40,861 nucleotides of DNA. Source: a virus. The DNA lies in IMG/VR virus record IMGVR_UViG_3300006805_000010, positions 1 to 40,861 of that record; one strand, written 5' to 3'. Numbering within the stretch: position 1 is the first letter of the stretch; every line of letters starts with the position of its first letter. A program made the position numbers and the translations under genes. Under the pieces are notes generated by a model. That model had not been told where the DNA came from and made no database searches. It saw nothing but the letters and a program-made list of their open reading frames with translations. Below are positions 14,059 through 23,069 of the stretch, piece after piece.

Positions 14059-17000
14059 ATGGCAAAAGCAAAACCACAACCCATTAGCTTCACAAGAATA
14101 GTCTCAGGGATTGCAGACTACGACAAAGAGTCTGTACAAACTGATGGGGTCGCAATGATTCGACAAATTGATTATCGCAGTAACCCTCGCAAATGGACAC
14201 TTTTGCCACGAACTGTCAAAGAGTCTGGTTCAGTCATTACAGGTCTTCCTTTGTGGGGGGACAGAATTGATACTGACGCATACATAGTGGACGATGCAGG
14301 AAGTATTTATAAAAGAACTTCTGCAGGCACAACAACCCTTCAAAGAGCTGTTTCAAGCTCACATGGAAATGGAATCAAATTTTTTGGTGAGGATAGTTTT
14401 TTGTACTACCCTTCTGACAAAGTTATTGGGCGATATGGTCGTATTGGAAGCTCTCCTTCTTGGACAGACGACTTTTTAGGGGCACAAGGTGGAGTCCCAA
14501 CAAATACAGCTTCACTTGACCTGGAAAGTTCTTCTTCAAGGTATGCAACTGCAGCAGATTCTGCAACAACCTCAATAACTGGTGACCTTGCAATTGAGGT
14601 CAATTTCATGCCTGAAAGTTTGCCTACCACAGGGGCTGAAATGGTGCTCCTTTCAAAGTGGAATGAAAATTCAAATAAACGCTCATACAAACTTTCTATT
14701 TATGCGGTGTCAGGATATTTTGGTGACGGCTCTGACGGCACACTTACAATTTCAAGTGACACTACTGAAGCCCCGATTGACTCTGCTTGTTCAGGAACAT
14801 CAGGCACAAACTCACTTACGGCAACAAATGCTTCTTTTGCTGCAAATCAAATAGTTCTTATCATGCAAATGACGGGAGCAAGTGCAGGAACGTGGCAAAG
14901 AAACAAGATTGCAAGCTACACCGCAGGAACAATAACTTTGGAAAATAACCTGAATTTTTCCTATACAACTGGTGCTCAGGTTCGTGTGCTCAAACAATAC
15001 ACAACAGTCACCATCAATTCAGCTAAAACTTATACTGTAAAAGCTTGGAATGGCACAGTTGGTGGAATTCTTGCTTGGATTGCAAATGTTTCTTCAGCGA
15101 TAACTGGGACAATTACAGCTTCTGGTTCAAATGGAACTTCTGGTGGTGATGGTGTTGCGGGGGCAACAGGTGGAGGATTTCGTGGTGGTTCAGGAAAACA
15201 CTCAAACCCTTCAACCGCAAACAGTGGAGAAGGAACAACTGGTGCATCGGTTGCCCAAACAGCAGCTAATGGAAATGGTGGGGGTGGTGGGGCAACTTCT
15301 GGGCCAAGTGCAGGATGTGGAGGCGGTGGAGGCGGAAATGGTGGAACTGGTGGTGGTGGAAGTGGGCAAGGGACTGGCGGAACAGGTGGTGGCACTTCAG
15401 GTACAAATGACCTAACAACCATGACAATGGGTGGAGGTGGTGGTGGTGGAGCTAATGACGGCTCTGAAGGTGGAAATCCAATTGGTTCAGGTGGTTCAGG
15501 TGGAGGAATTATTTTCCTCACTTCAGTTGATATAACCGTGCACGCTTCAACTGGAAATGTCACAGCAAATGGAGGAAACGGTGGAAACGCTGCATCAAAT
15601 CCAGGTGAAGGTTCTGCAGGTGGAGCGGGTGCGGGTGGCTCAATCCTTTTCAAAGTTCAAACAGCAACACTTAACACAACTCGTGTTACTGCAACTGGTG
15701 GCACTGGGGGAATTAACACAAATACAAGCACTCAATATGGTGGAAACGGTGGGACTGGAAGAGTTCACATTGATTATTTGACAAGCTACACTGGCACAAC
15801 TTCCCCAACAATTGATGCTGCACAAGACAATTCTTTGGTGACAACAACCACTTATCAATTACAATTACAGCTTTCAAATGACGGCACGGCTGAAGAAACC
15901 CTTTCAAAGAATTTAAGCTCAATTGCCACAAGTATCTGGGGACATTATGCGATTTCATGGGATGCTTCTGACCATCAGGCAGAGTTTTTTGAAAATGGTG
16001 TCAGTCTTGGAAGTGCAACAGGTGCTTTCACTTCACTTAACGATAACACCTCACTCATGGCAATTGGTGCTTCTTTCAATTCTTCAGGAAGTGCAGAAAA
16101 CTTTGCTGACGGGCTTTTTGATGATGTAAGACTTTGGGGTGCAGAGCGAACTGCTGCACAAATCCTTGGCAATAAAGAAACTGAATTGGTAGGTACGGAA
16201 GTAGGGCTTAATGGATATTGGCAACTTGATAGTTCAACTTCTGACTCTACTGCAAACAGCAACAATTTAACTCTTGTAAATTCACCAGTTTATTCATCAA
16301 CTGTCGCTTTTGTGGGGGCAACCACACGCCTGGACATTGACCAACAAGATACAAATACAGGTGACACTTATGCTGTTCCCCAAGCAATTGATGAAGGAGC
16401 AAGTCACAGGCAAACATTCGTGCCCGCAAAAGACCCACAAAAATCAATCGGAATTTATATTTCAGATACAGGGGATGACTCTGACTGGACAATTTATGTC
16501 CACGATGCCCAGAATCGTTTAATAGCCTCAAAAACATTGACCCATGCTCAACTTACAACTGGGCACAATGAGTTCGTTTTTGATAATGTGTGGCGACCAA
16601 TTTTAGGAGCTACTTATCATTTTCATGTTGTGGCAAGTACATCAACTGGAACACCTCTTTTAGTTTCAGATTCTTCTAATAACCTAGAAACTGGGCAGTT
16701 TAATTCTTATTATCAATTTTTAGTTGAAGACATTTACCACCCTGCAGAGCAAATCTTAAATATGCTCGCAATCGGAAATGAGCGTTACCTGGCTGTGTGG
16801 GACGCTTCAAGCTATAACCCCCACCGACTAACCTTCCCGTCAGGGTGGAGAGTGCGTTGTATTTCCCAATGGCGGGAGTATTGGGCAATTGGATGTTGGA
16901 AGGGCAGTGCTGTTACTGACTATGATGAAGGAATTATCTTTTTCTGGGACGGTATTTCAACCACTTACAATTTCTTCATCAAAGTACCAGAAGGTGCAAT

Positions 17001-17775
17001 CAATGCAATGCTTGGAGCACAAGGGACTCTTTACATTGTTGCAGGGTATCAGGGTGACATTTTGGAATACAACGGTGGCGACAAAGCCGTTAAAGTTAAA
17101 CGCCTACCAAAAATCACACCAGACAAATACATTGAAGTTTTGCCAGGAGCAATGACAATGTGGCGAACTTTGGTGCACATTGGAGCAGGTGTCACCAATT
17201 CAACTGATGTTGAGCAGGGTGCTTATTCATGGGGTTCTCTAAATAGAAATTATGTTGATAGTTTGAGTTTTGATTACAAAATTTCAACAGGAACAACACA
17301 ATCCACAAGCATGAAAATTGGACTACTTATGCCAGTTCAAACAAAGCTTTTAATGGGTTGGAAGGACAATGTTTCATACGGCCTTGATGTGGTTGACCCT
17401 GCAGGTTCGGTATACCCTTCAGGCTCTATTGAATGGCTTATTAGTGATGATGGTGGAATTTGGAAGGAGAAGAAGCCAGATACAATTAGAGCTGACTTTG
17501 ACACGCTTATTTCAGGGCACTCAGTGGGAATTCAATACAAATTAAACCGAGCAAGTGATTGGTCAACCGAAGAAACTGCAAGTTATGATTCAGACCCAGA
17601 AGGACAAGAAAATGAAGTTTTGAGGGTACAACCAAATATTGATGATTTGGGCAGTCAGGTAAGACACCGTGAGTACCAAGTACGCTTGAATTTGGCAACA
17701 TCAAATTCAACCTCCCCTGGTGCACTTGGTGTTACTATTATGGAAGACCTTTTAACTGATGAAGAATTTGTATGA
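14059..17775 (+). CDS. Giant tail nozzle/adhesin protein with split LamG domain and Gly-rich insert
   Basis: 1238 residues, probably attached at the tail. Residues 1-150 and 790-1238 resemble a P22 gp10-like stabilisation/nozzle protein or beta-propeller (RQIDYRSNPRKWTLLPRTVK; NMLAIGNERYLAVWDASSYN; GTLYIVAGYQGDILEYNGGD). Residues 150-216 are the first half of a LamG/concanavalin jelly roll (LAIEVNFMPESLPTTGAEMV). Residues 217-590 are an inserted domain whose core (355-574) is glycine-rich (GGGGGATSGPSAGCGGGGGG). The jelly roll resumes at about 595 (WGHYAISWDASDHQAEFFEN; FADGLFDDVRLWGAERTAAQ) and ends near 740. The protein likely combines a structural nozzle with a glycan-binding module. Confidence 0.75.
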   Translation: MAKAKPQPISFTRIVSGIADYDKESVQTDGVAMIRQIDYRSNPRKWTLLPRTVKESGSVITGLPLWGDRIDTDAYIVDDAGSIYKRTSAGTTTLQRAVSSSHGNGIKFFGEDSFLYYPSDKVIGRYGRIGSSPSWTDDFLGAQGGVPTNTASLDLESSSSRYATAADSATTSITGDLAIEVNFMPESLPTTGAEMVLLSKWNENSNKRSYKLSIYAVSGYFGDGSDGTLTISSDTTEAPIDSACSGTSGTNSLTATNASFAANQIVLIMQMTGASAGTWQRNKIASYTAGTITLENNLNFSYTTGAQVRVLKQYTTVTINSAKTYTVKAWNGTVGGILAWIANVSSAITGTITASGSNGTSGGDGVAGATGGGFRGGSGKHSNPSTANSGEGTTGASVAQTAANGNGGGGGATSGPSAGCGGGGGGNGGTGGGGSGQGTGGTGGGTSGTNDLTTMTMGGGGGGGANDGSEGGNPIGSGGSGGGIIFLTSVDITVHASTGNVTANGGNGGNAASNPGEGSAGGAGAGGSILFKVQTATLNTTRVTATGGTGGINTNTSTQYGGNGGTGRVHIDYLTSYTGTTSPTIDAAQDNSLVTTTTYQLQLQLSNDGTAEETLSKNLSSIATSIWGHYAISWDASDHQAEFFENGVSLGSATGAFTSLNDNTSLMAIGASFNSSGSAENFADGLFDDVRLWGAERTAAQILGNKETELVGTEVGLNGYWQLDSSTSDSTANSNNLTLVNSPVYSSTVAFVGATTRLDIDQQDTNTGDTYAVPQAIDEGASHRQTFVPAKDPQKSIGIYISDTGDDSDWTIYVHDAQNRLIASKTLTHAQLTTGHNEFVFDNVWRPILGATYHFHVVASTSTGTPLLVSDSSNNLETGQFNSYYQFLVEDIYHPAEQILNMLAIGNERYLAVWDASSYNPHRLTFPSGWRVRCISQWREYWAIGCWKGSAVTDYDEGIIFFWDGISTTYNFFIKVPEGAINAMLGAQGTLYIVAGYQGDILEYNGGDKAVKVKRLPKITPDKYIEVLPGAMTMWRTLVHIGAGVTNSTDVEQGAYSWGSLNRNYVDSLSFDYKISTGTTQSTSMKIGLLMPVQTKLLMGWKDNVSYGLDVVDPAGSVYPSGSIEWLISDDGGIWKEKKPDTIRADFDTLISGHSVGIQYKLNRASDWSTEETASYDSDPEGQENEVLRVQPNIDDLGSQVRHREYQVRLNLATSNSTSPGALGVTIMEDLLTDEEFV
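15121..15780 (+). repeat. Glycine-rich coding tract inside the LamG domain
   Basis: About 220 codons with Gly, Ser, Asn, Thr and Ala dominating and runs such as GGGGGG. The plus strand is rich in GGTGG/GGAGG units. Its antisense appears as a long open frame (15030-15653) that is a by-product. Gly-rich tracts of this kind in other phage adhesins can fold as packed polyglycine-II helices with variable receptor-binding loops (established for a T4-like adhesin), which may apply here. Confidence 0.75.
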
Positions 17776-18041
17776 AAAATTTAACTGAAGAACAAAAAAT
17801 TGAAGTGGCAAAAATAGTCGAAAGTATCCTTCAAAAAAAGGGAAGACAGATTTTGCATCAAGGTGATGTGCCACCTGGAACAATTAAAAAGCGACACATT
17901 GAAGATGTTGTCATTGTTTTTGGTGATGAGGCAGACAGACCAGACAGTGCTGCAACTGGTGTAAAAGCTTATTTTGCAACTGACACAGGAGTTTTTGCTT
18001 GTTGGGATGGTCAAGACTGGTTGGAAACTACCCTAACATAA
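17772..18041 (+). CDS. Small tail-tip-like protein, 89 aa
   Basis: The ATG overlaps the stop of the giant protein by four bases (ATGA), indicating coupled translation. A helical N-terminus (LTEEQKIEVAKIVESILQKK) is followed by GDVPPGTIKKRHIEDVVIVFG and then AATGVKAYFATDTGVFACWDGQDW. This last motif (A-x-G-V-x-A-Y-x-A-T-D-T-G-x-x-x-x-W-D-G-x-x-W) resembles the end domain of many tail fibres. It may be a separately encoded tip or a chaperone for the preceding protein. Confidence 0.7.
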   Translation: MKNLTEEQKIEVAKIVESILQKKGRQILHQGDVPPGTIKKRHIEDVVIVFGDEADRPDSAATGVKAYFATDTGVFACWDGQDWLETTLT

Positions 18042-18044
18042 ACA

Positions 18045-18050
18045 TATAAT
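18045..18050 (+). promoter_or_regulatory. Consensus -10 box six bases before the ATG of the 18057 gene
   Basis: A perfect TATAAT (18045-18050) is followed by six bases and the ATG at 18057, predicting a leaderless transcript for the ejection-protein genes. No -35 match is evident upstream. Confidence 0.55.
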
Positions 18051-18056
18051 GAAATT

Positions 18057-19049
18057 ATGAACCCACCATCAAATATAGTAGACATTTACAAATCACAAGG
18101 TTGGAATGATGAAGCAGCCATAAGAGGTGATATTGCTGCAGGTGGTTGGAAAAGTAAAGTTCCCAACTCTGGCGGTGGTGCTTCAGGCGGAAGCAGTGCC
18201 CCAACTGCTCCTTCAATTCAAGAATTTTCAGACAAAGCTTATGCTCCTGCAGATGAGGCCTTGAAACAATATGTCATGGCACTTCGAGGCCAAAGACAGC
18301 CACTTGATGTGTATGGTGAACTTGAACAGGCAGCAGGTTTGCCTGGAATGAAAGCAACTGCAGCTACTCTTCGTGAACAAATTGGAAATCTGGAAGACAC
18401 AATCAAACGAGTTGAGCCAAACGTAAATGCCACAACAAAAGAGTCCTATGTCACTGAGGCTCAAAGAGCGGGAATGATTGAAGCCAGACAAAAACCACTC
18501 ATTGAAAATCTTGGTACATTAACCACTGGACTTGGCAGGATTTCTGAAGGAATCAGTGCTGCCAGTGCAGACCTTGGGACTCGTATGCAGCTTTATTTGC
18601 AAGGGCAGGAACAAGCACTCAAACCTCTTGAAATTCAGTTGGCTGCAGCGAGCGAAAAAGCAGCACGACAAGTCACAGGATTTACTGCTGATGTGCAAAA
18701 CAAACTTACTTCTTTGATGGCTGAGTGGAACAGAAATAATGAGCTTGACGACCAGAAAACAGAACAGGCATTTCAAGCTCTTCAATCAGAAAAGAGTTAT
18801 GCACAAGAACTTGCAAAAATGGTTGAACAAAGTAAGCTCAATGTTTCTGAGTATCAGCAAAAGAAAGTTATTGATAATAAATCCACTGGAACAAGCGGTG
18901 GCTCTGCTAAATACTATGACCCAAACGCAGGGAAATCATCAACAACTGGGCTTAAATCACCACCTATGAGTGCACCTGTTGGGACAGTGACAGAGTATCC
19001 TGCAGGAAGCGGGATATACTGGACAAGTACAGGTAACGGTTGGAATTAA
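18057..19049 (+). CDS. Helical internal virion (ejection) protein, 330 aa
   Basis: The N-terminal 50 residues (PPSNIVDIYKSQGWNDEAAI then a Gly/Ser linker) precede a long helical region (about 60-270; EQIGNLEDTIKRVEPNVNAT; QQKKVIDNK) and a Gly/Ser-rich tail ending in YPAGSGIYWTSTGNGWN. There is no enzymatic motif. Between tail and lysis genes, and followed by a second large helical/Ala-rich protein, it fits the ejection proteins that short-tailed phages store in the head and inject ahead of the DNA. The assignment rests on position and structure only. Confidence 0.65.
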   Translation: MNPPSNIVDIYKSQGWNDEAAIRGDIAAGGWKSKVPNSGGGASGGSSAPTAPSIQEFSDKAYAPADEALKQYVMALRGQRQPLDVYGELEQAAGLPGMKATAATLREQIGNLEDTIKRVEPNVNATTKESYVTEAQRAGMIEARQKPLIENLGTLTTGLGRISEGISAASADLGTRMQLYLQGQEQALKPLEIQLAAASEKAARQVTGFTADVQNKLTSLMAEWNRNNELDDQKTEQAFQALQSEKSYAQELAKMVEQSKLNVSEYQQKKVIDNKSTGTSGGSAKYYDPNAGKSSTTGLKSPPMSAPVGTVTEYPAGSGIYWTSTGNGWN

Positions 19050-19053
19050 AAAT

Positions 19054-21249
19054 ATGCCATATACAATAGACCCAAAAACAAAAAAGAAAGTTCAAATTGA
19101 CCCCACAACGGGACAAGCTGTTGGTGGTATGGATTTACAAGACCCAGGCTTTCAGCAAACTACGACCCCTGCACCAACCGAGCAAAAAGGTGGTTTGATT
19201 TCAAACATCAAAAGTGCTGCAAGTGGAGTTGCAAAGTTTTTACTTCCCGCTTCAATGAATTTTGCCAAAGATGTTGGTGCAAGTGCTTATGTAAATTCTC
19301 AGGAAAATGCCGACCTTGAAAAATCAAAAGCTCAAATGCAAGAAGGAATTGGAAAACTTATCAAAAGAGCAAACACTGAAACTGACCCTGAAAAGAAAAA
19401 ACGACTTCTTGATTTGGCACGGGAACAGACTAAAAAAGCTCAGGAAATTGACGCTTCTTTTAACCCGTCAAATTTGTTTTCAGAGGATGTGAATAAAAAT
19501 CCTCTTGAACGGGGACTTGCTGTTGGAACTGAAATTGCAACAACTGCTCTTGCACCGAGTGCTTCAGGAAAAACAACTGCAGTTGGCCGTATTGCTTCTG
19601 TTGCAAAACAAGGGGCGATTGCTTCAGGTGCACGAACTGCAACTTCTTTGGAAGACATGACACCAGGAGAGCGACTTAAAAATACTTTGATAAGTGCAGG
19701 TCTTGGGGGACTCATTGTTGGAGGACTTCAGACAGGTGGAGAAGTTGTCAGAAAAGCTGCAAGTGGCACAACAAAAGCAGGACAGGTAACCGAACAATTA
19801 GGCTCTGAATTAAAACAATCAGTCAGGCAAATTAAAGAACCTGCAGGTGTATGGGGTGCAAGTAAAGAAGAAGCAATCAACAATACACTTGATAAATTAG
19901 AGTTGAAAGGAACTGCAAGTCAACAATATAAACAACTTGAGCCTGCATACGAAAAACTCACAAAAAGTATTGGTGATTATTTGAAAACTGAAAAAGTACC
20001 AGTCTCTTCAACTGAGTTGGCAAGTCAAATTAAGACAGACCTTTCAGACATTCCAGGTGACGTGTTGTCGGACAAACAAGGTAAATTTGAGTACACAAAA
20101 ATAGCCAAGGAAATTGCAAAAGTTAAAGATTCTGCAGATGTATTTGATTTCAAAAAGTGGCTCAATGGACGACTTGGGAGGGTTTATACAAAGATTGAAA
20201 AAGGAAATCCTTTGACTTCTGCAGAGGAAGTAATTTTACAAGCTCGTGACACAGTAGACACTGTTATCACAAAACTTCACCCTGAAATCAAAGACCTGAC
20301 AATTGCACAAAGTCACCTTCGTGATGCAGCACCTTCTTTGAATAGGGCAAGAATGACACCTGCCGTTACACGTATTGGAGGCACAACTGTTCCAAGTGGA
20401 GTTATCCCTGCAGTTAAAGACGCAGCAGGAAACTTATTGCAAAAAACGGGTAAATTAGCCTCAACAGTGGGAAAAGCTGAAACTTCAGCTTTGAATTTTG
20501 TGAACGCTCCTGCTTCTTTTGCAAAGAACGCAGCCGTCAGGACTATCCCCGCAGTTGTAACACCTCAACCCAGTGCTTTTAGTGGAAGTGAGCCTATCCC
20601 AGAAATACCACAAAGCAGCCAAACAAGTCAGCAAGGCGGGCAACCCAATACTGTAAATAATAATCAACCAAATAATACCCATAGTGGTATTGTACCCCCG
20701 ACTACAAATAATGTCAAATCAACGGCCACTGGACACAGTATTGAGGAACATTTGCAAGCACTTTCAAAAGCAACTGCAGCAGGGGACACAGGAGCTATTA
20801 AGGAAATTAAGGCACAACTTGCGATTGAACAGGATTATCAAAAAGCAATCACTCCTGCAGAAAAGAAACTTACCGCTCAACAAATTAAGGATGGTATCAA
20901 TGCACAATCAGGACTTGATAATTTGGCTCTTGTGAAAGACCGCCTGGCAAAAGATAAGTTTGTTTTGATTAAGGCAGCCCTTCCTGGTGCAATTGGGGCA
21001 CGGGACTTTAAGAGACAACTTCAAGAAGTTGCCGATGTATACACTCGTTTGCGAACTGGTGCAGCTCTTAATAAAGAGGAAATTGCATTTTATAATTCAC
21101 AGTTGCCAGGGCTTTTGGATTTCAACAACCCAGAGAACATAACTGCAGCACTCAACATTTTTGAAAATCTTTTTACCAGAACTGTGAATCAGGGAAGTGG
21201 ACTTGAAGACCAATTGGGTGGATTTTCACAAACAACAGGAGCAGAATAA
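19054..21249 (+). CDS. Large internal virion (ejection) protein, 731 aa
   Basis: This Ala/Lys/Gln-rich protein starts MPYTIDPKTKKKVQIDPTTG. Residues 45-240 contain several weakly hydrophobic Ala/Gly segments (KSAASGVAKFLLPASMNFAK; TEIATTALAPSASGKTTAVG; TLISAGLGGLIVGGLQTGGE), the type of sequence that can insert in membranes. A helical middle follows, then a Gln/Asn/Pro-rich linker (about 505-555) and a second helical domain (560-731). It follows the 18057 product by four bases. It probably forms part of the trans-envelope channel during DNA entry. No lytic transglycosylase motif is visible. Confidence 0.65.
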   Translation: MPYTIDPKTKKKVQIDPTTGQAVGGMDLQDPGFQQTTTPAPTEQKGGLISNIKSAASGVAKFLLPASMNFAKDVGASAYVNSQENADLEKSKAQMQEGIGKLIKRANTETDPEKKKRLLDLAREQTKKAQEIDASFNPSNLFSEDVNKNPLERGLAVGTEIATTALAPSASGKTTAVGRIASVAKQGAIASGARTATSLEDMTPGERLKNTLISAGLGGLIVGGLQTGGEVVRKAASGTTKAGQVTEQLGSELKQSVRQIKEPAGVWGASKEEAINNTLDKLELKGTASQQYKQLEPAYEKLTKSIGDYLKTEKVPVSSTELASQIKTDLSDIPGDVLSDKQGKFEYTKIAKEIAKVKDSADVFDFKKWLNGRLGRVYTKIEKGNPLTSAEEVILQARDTVDTVITKLHPEIKDLTIAQSHLRDAAPSLNRARMTPAVTRIGGTTVPSGVIPAVKDAAGNLLQKTGKLASTVGKAETSALNFVNAPASFAKNAAVRTIPAVVTPQPSAFSGSEPIPEIPQSSQTSQQGGQPNTVNNNQPNNTHSGIVPPTTNNVKSTATGHSIEEHLQALSKATAAGDTGAIKEIKAQLAIEQDYQKAITPAEKKLTAQQIKDGINAQSGLDNLALVKDRLAKDKFVLIKAALPGAIGARDFKRQLQEVADVYTRLRTGAALNKEEIAFYNSQLPGLLDFNNPENITAALNIFENLFTRTVNQGSGLEDQLGGFSQTTGAE

Positions 21250-21253
21250 TACT

Positions 21254-21562
21254 ATGCAACCACAAGCACCACAATTAACCATTGACCAAAAAAGAGCTTT
21301 TGTGAACCAAGAGTTTCAAAGAAGGGCTGCAGGACAAGCCCCTTCAAGTGCAGGGCTTGGAGCGAATGTGACCAATTCTCCTTCTGGTGCAAACCCTATC
21401 CCACCAGAACTTCAAACAAATCCTCAAATGCCAAGTGGAGGTGCACAAGGTTCACCAACTGACGGGACAATGGCTGCAGTAAAACAGCAAAAAGGTGAGG
21501 CTCAAAAACTAACTGATGCAATGATTGCCCGCTCCAAGGCTCTTACAAAAAGAGGAGAGTAA
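21254..21562 (+). CDS. Small Gln/Pro/Ala-rich protein, 102 aa
   Basis: I use the ATG at 21254 (MQPQAPQLTIDQKRAFVNQE), five bases after the previous stop. A longer frame from 21197 would overlap. A helical N-terminus (QKRAFVNQEFQRR) and C-terminus (GEAQKLTDAMIARSKALTKR) flank a Gly/Ser/Pro-rich middle. It is the third gene of the ejection cluster and may be a third, small internal protein. No known family. Confidence 0.65.
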   Translation: MQPQAPQLTIDQKRAFVNQEFQRRAAGQAPSSAGLGANVTNSPSGANPIPPELQTNPQMPSGGAQGSPTDGTMAAVKQQKGEAQKLTDAMIARSKALTKRGE

Positions 21563-21563
21563 T

Positions 21564-21592
21564 TTGACTTTTTACACCCTAGTAAGTAGTAT
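21564..21592 (+). promoter_or_regulatory. Promoter for the lysis cassette (leaderless holin mRNA)
   Basis: TTGACT (21564-21569), a 17-base spacer, TAGTAT (21587-21592), six bases, ATG at 21599. This is the best example of a full promoter positioned so that transcription starts at or next to the start codon. It lets the lysis genes be timed separately from the virion genes. Confidence 0.65.
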
Positions 21593-21598
21593 TACTTT

Positions 21599-21850
21599 AT
21601 GAACATTTCTTCTATTGATTTAGGACAATTCGCTTTTGCAGCAACGGTTCTTATCGGTGTTGTAAATGGTTTCAAACTCGCAATCAATAAAAATTGGCCT
21701 AGTTTCTTCTTGTTTGTTTTATCTCTTGTCGCAGGTGTTGTTTTTGGAACACTTCACTGGTTTGGACTTCCAAGTGCTGAAGTTGGTTTTGCTCTTGGTG
21801 TTGCCTCTTCAGGTACATACGAGCTTGCTCAAAGAATTGGTGGGCAATAA
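21599..21850 (+). CDS. Holin candidate, 83 aa
   Basis: Three hydrophobic segments (about residues 11-29, 34-56 and 60-77; FAFAATVLIGVVNGFKLAI, FFLFVLSLVAGVVFG, AEVGFALGVASSGTYELA) in a small protein placed six bases before the endolysin gene, which is the class I holin pattern. It would permeabilise the host membrane at a set time so that the amidase reaches the wall. There is no charged C-terminal tail. The call rests on topology and gene order. Confidence 0.75.
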   Translation: MNISSIDLGQFAFAATVLIGVVNGFKLAINKNWPSFFLFVLSLVAGVVFGTLHWFGLPSAEVGFALGVASSGTYELAQRIGGQ

Positions 21851-21856
21851 ACAATT

Positions 21857-22717
21857 ATGAATGTAGTACAAGACCTCTTGAAGGTTAATTACACGCCAAA
21901 AGGACTAAAAGCAGTCCGAGGTATAGTTCTTCACTCAATGGGTGGATTTTTCAAAGGTACTCAAAGTTGGTTCAAAAACCCAGACGCAAAAGCATCCGCT
22001 AACTATTTAATTTCAAAAGAGGGTGACATTTTGCAAATGGTTGATGAAACCAAAGGAGACATGGCGTGGCACGCAGGAATTACTGACCCAGGAAAATGCC
22101 CTGCTTGGGCTTCTCCAAATCCAAACTTTTACTGTATTGGGATTGAACTTGAAGATGAAAAACAAGGTGCTAATTGGCGTTATCCTGAAGCCCAAAAACA
22201 AGCACTTCGTGAACTTGTAAATTTCCTCATGGGTAAATACTCCATTGCAAAAGACCATGTGCTTTTGCACCGTGAACTTAACCCTTCAAGAAGAAGTGAC
22301 CCAGTAGGTGACTTCTCTTTTGACTGGCTATTCCCAGTTGCAACACCAGTTCCCGTTCCTCCTGCAAATCAAATGGAGAAGCTACCAAAAGACAATGTTA
22401 TTAAAGATGTTTACACCGCGTTGTGTGGTGGCTTTTCTGAAGATGAAATTAAATGGAGGCTTTCAACTGGTAAAAACATTGTTGAAATTGCCACTGACAT
22501 TTGTGGAAACGATGGTCGTTTCTTTGATAAGTGGGTCAGGCCTGCCCTCCCACCTATCGTTGAACCTGCACCTGGTGACCCACTGCCCCCACAAGACCCA
22601 CCGCTTCCTGGTGAGCCATGCAATGACATTGACTGTATGAATAAAGTGCGTGAGATTGTTGCTTCAAAACCCACATTTATTGCTAAGCTTAGTTTCTTAT
22701 TAAGCTTGTTAAAATAA
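21857..22717 (+). CDS. Endolysin, N-acetylmuramoyl-L-alanine amidase (Amidase_2)
   Basis: This enzyme hydrolyses the bond between N-acetylmuramic acid and L-alanine in peptidoglycan. The amidase domain (about 1-165) has the zinc ligands His26 (GIVLHSMGG), His138 (VLLHRELNPSRRSDP) and Asp148, with His72 (MAWHAG) nearby as in the family. A proline-rich joint (about 172-182) leads to a helical domain (about 185-235), a second proline-rich linker (PPIVEPAPGDPLPPQDPPLP) and a hydrophobic/basic end, FIAKLSFLLSLLK, which could be a membrane-active helix. At 286 residues it is longer than a single-domain amidase. Preceded by the holin. Confidence 0.9.
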   Translation: MNVVQDLLKVNYTPKGLKAVRGIVLHSMGGFFKGTQSWFKNPDAKASANYLISKEGDILQMVDETKGDMAWHAGITDPGKCPAWASPNPNFYCIGIELEDEKQGANWRYPEAQKQALRELVNFLMGKYSIAKDHVLLHRELNPSRRSDPVGDFSFDWLFPVATPVPVPPANQMEKLPKDNVIKDVYTALCGGFSEDEIKWRLSTGKNIVEIATDICGNDGRFFDKWVRPALPPIVEPAPGDPLPPQDPPLPGEPCNDIDCMNKVREIVASKPTFIAKLSFLLSLLK

Positions 22718-22718
22718 T

Positions 22719-23069
22719 ATGGCAGAAAGTGAAGCGACACTTGAGACAATCCAAAAGACCCTCAATAACTTCATCGAAGAGGTGAGGACTGATTTTAGTA
22801 ACCTCAGAAATGACCGAGAACACGACTACCACGTTTTAGAAAAGATAAATCAAAATGTAATTTCTTTGGAAGGGAAGGTTGAAAATCTTGCTTATAAATC
22901 AGACAAACTTGGTGACGGGGTAAAACAGGAAGTTGGAAAAGCGGTCACTGCAATGGGAGACAAAGTTGATGAAATTCAAGAAGAGATTGCACCGAAGAAA
23001 ATTATTGTAAAAGAAGTGAAACATTTTAGTTTGAGGCTTTGGTTTAAGAACTTACTGAAGAGGGCTTAA
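22719..23069 (+). CDS. Coiled-coil protein of the lysis cassette, 116 aa
   Basis: It starts one base after the endolysin stop. Residues 5-95 are heptad-rich (TLETIQKTLNNFIEEVRTDF; AVTAMGDKVDEIQEEIAPKK), and the C-terminus (HFSLRLWFKNLLKRA) is a short amphipathic basic helix. It has no signal peptide or transmembrane segment. It may be a lysis regulator or envelope-disrupting factor by position. The last 26 bases overlap the opposite-strand gene at 23044, tail to tail. Confidence 0.65.
   Translation: MAESEATLETIQKTLNNFIEEVRTDFSNLRNDREHDYHVLEKINQNVISLEGKVENLAYKSDKLGDGVKQEVGKAVTAMGDKVDEIQEEIAPKKIIVKEVKHFSLRLWFKNLLKRA

Noticed and set aside
15030-15653. 207-residue open frame on the minus strand
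   Set aside because: It is antisense to the Gly-rich tract of the giant tail protein and consists of Pro-rich low-complexity sequence, the expected shadow of GGN codons.
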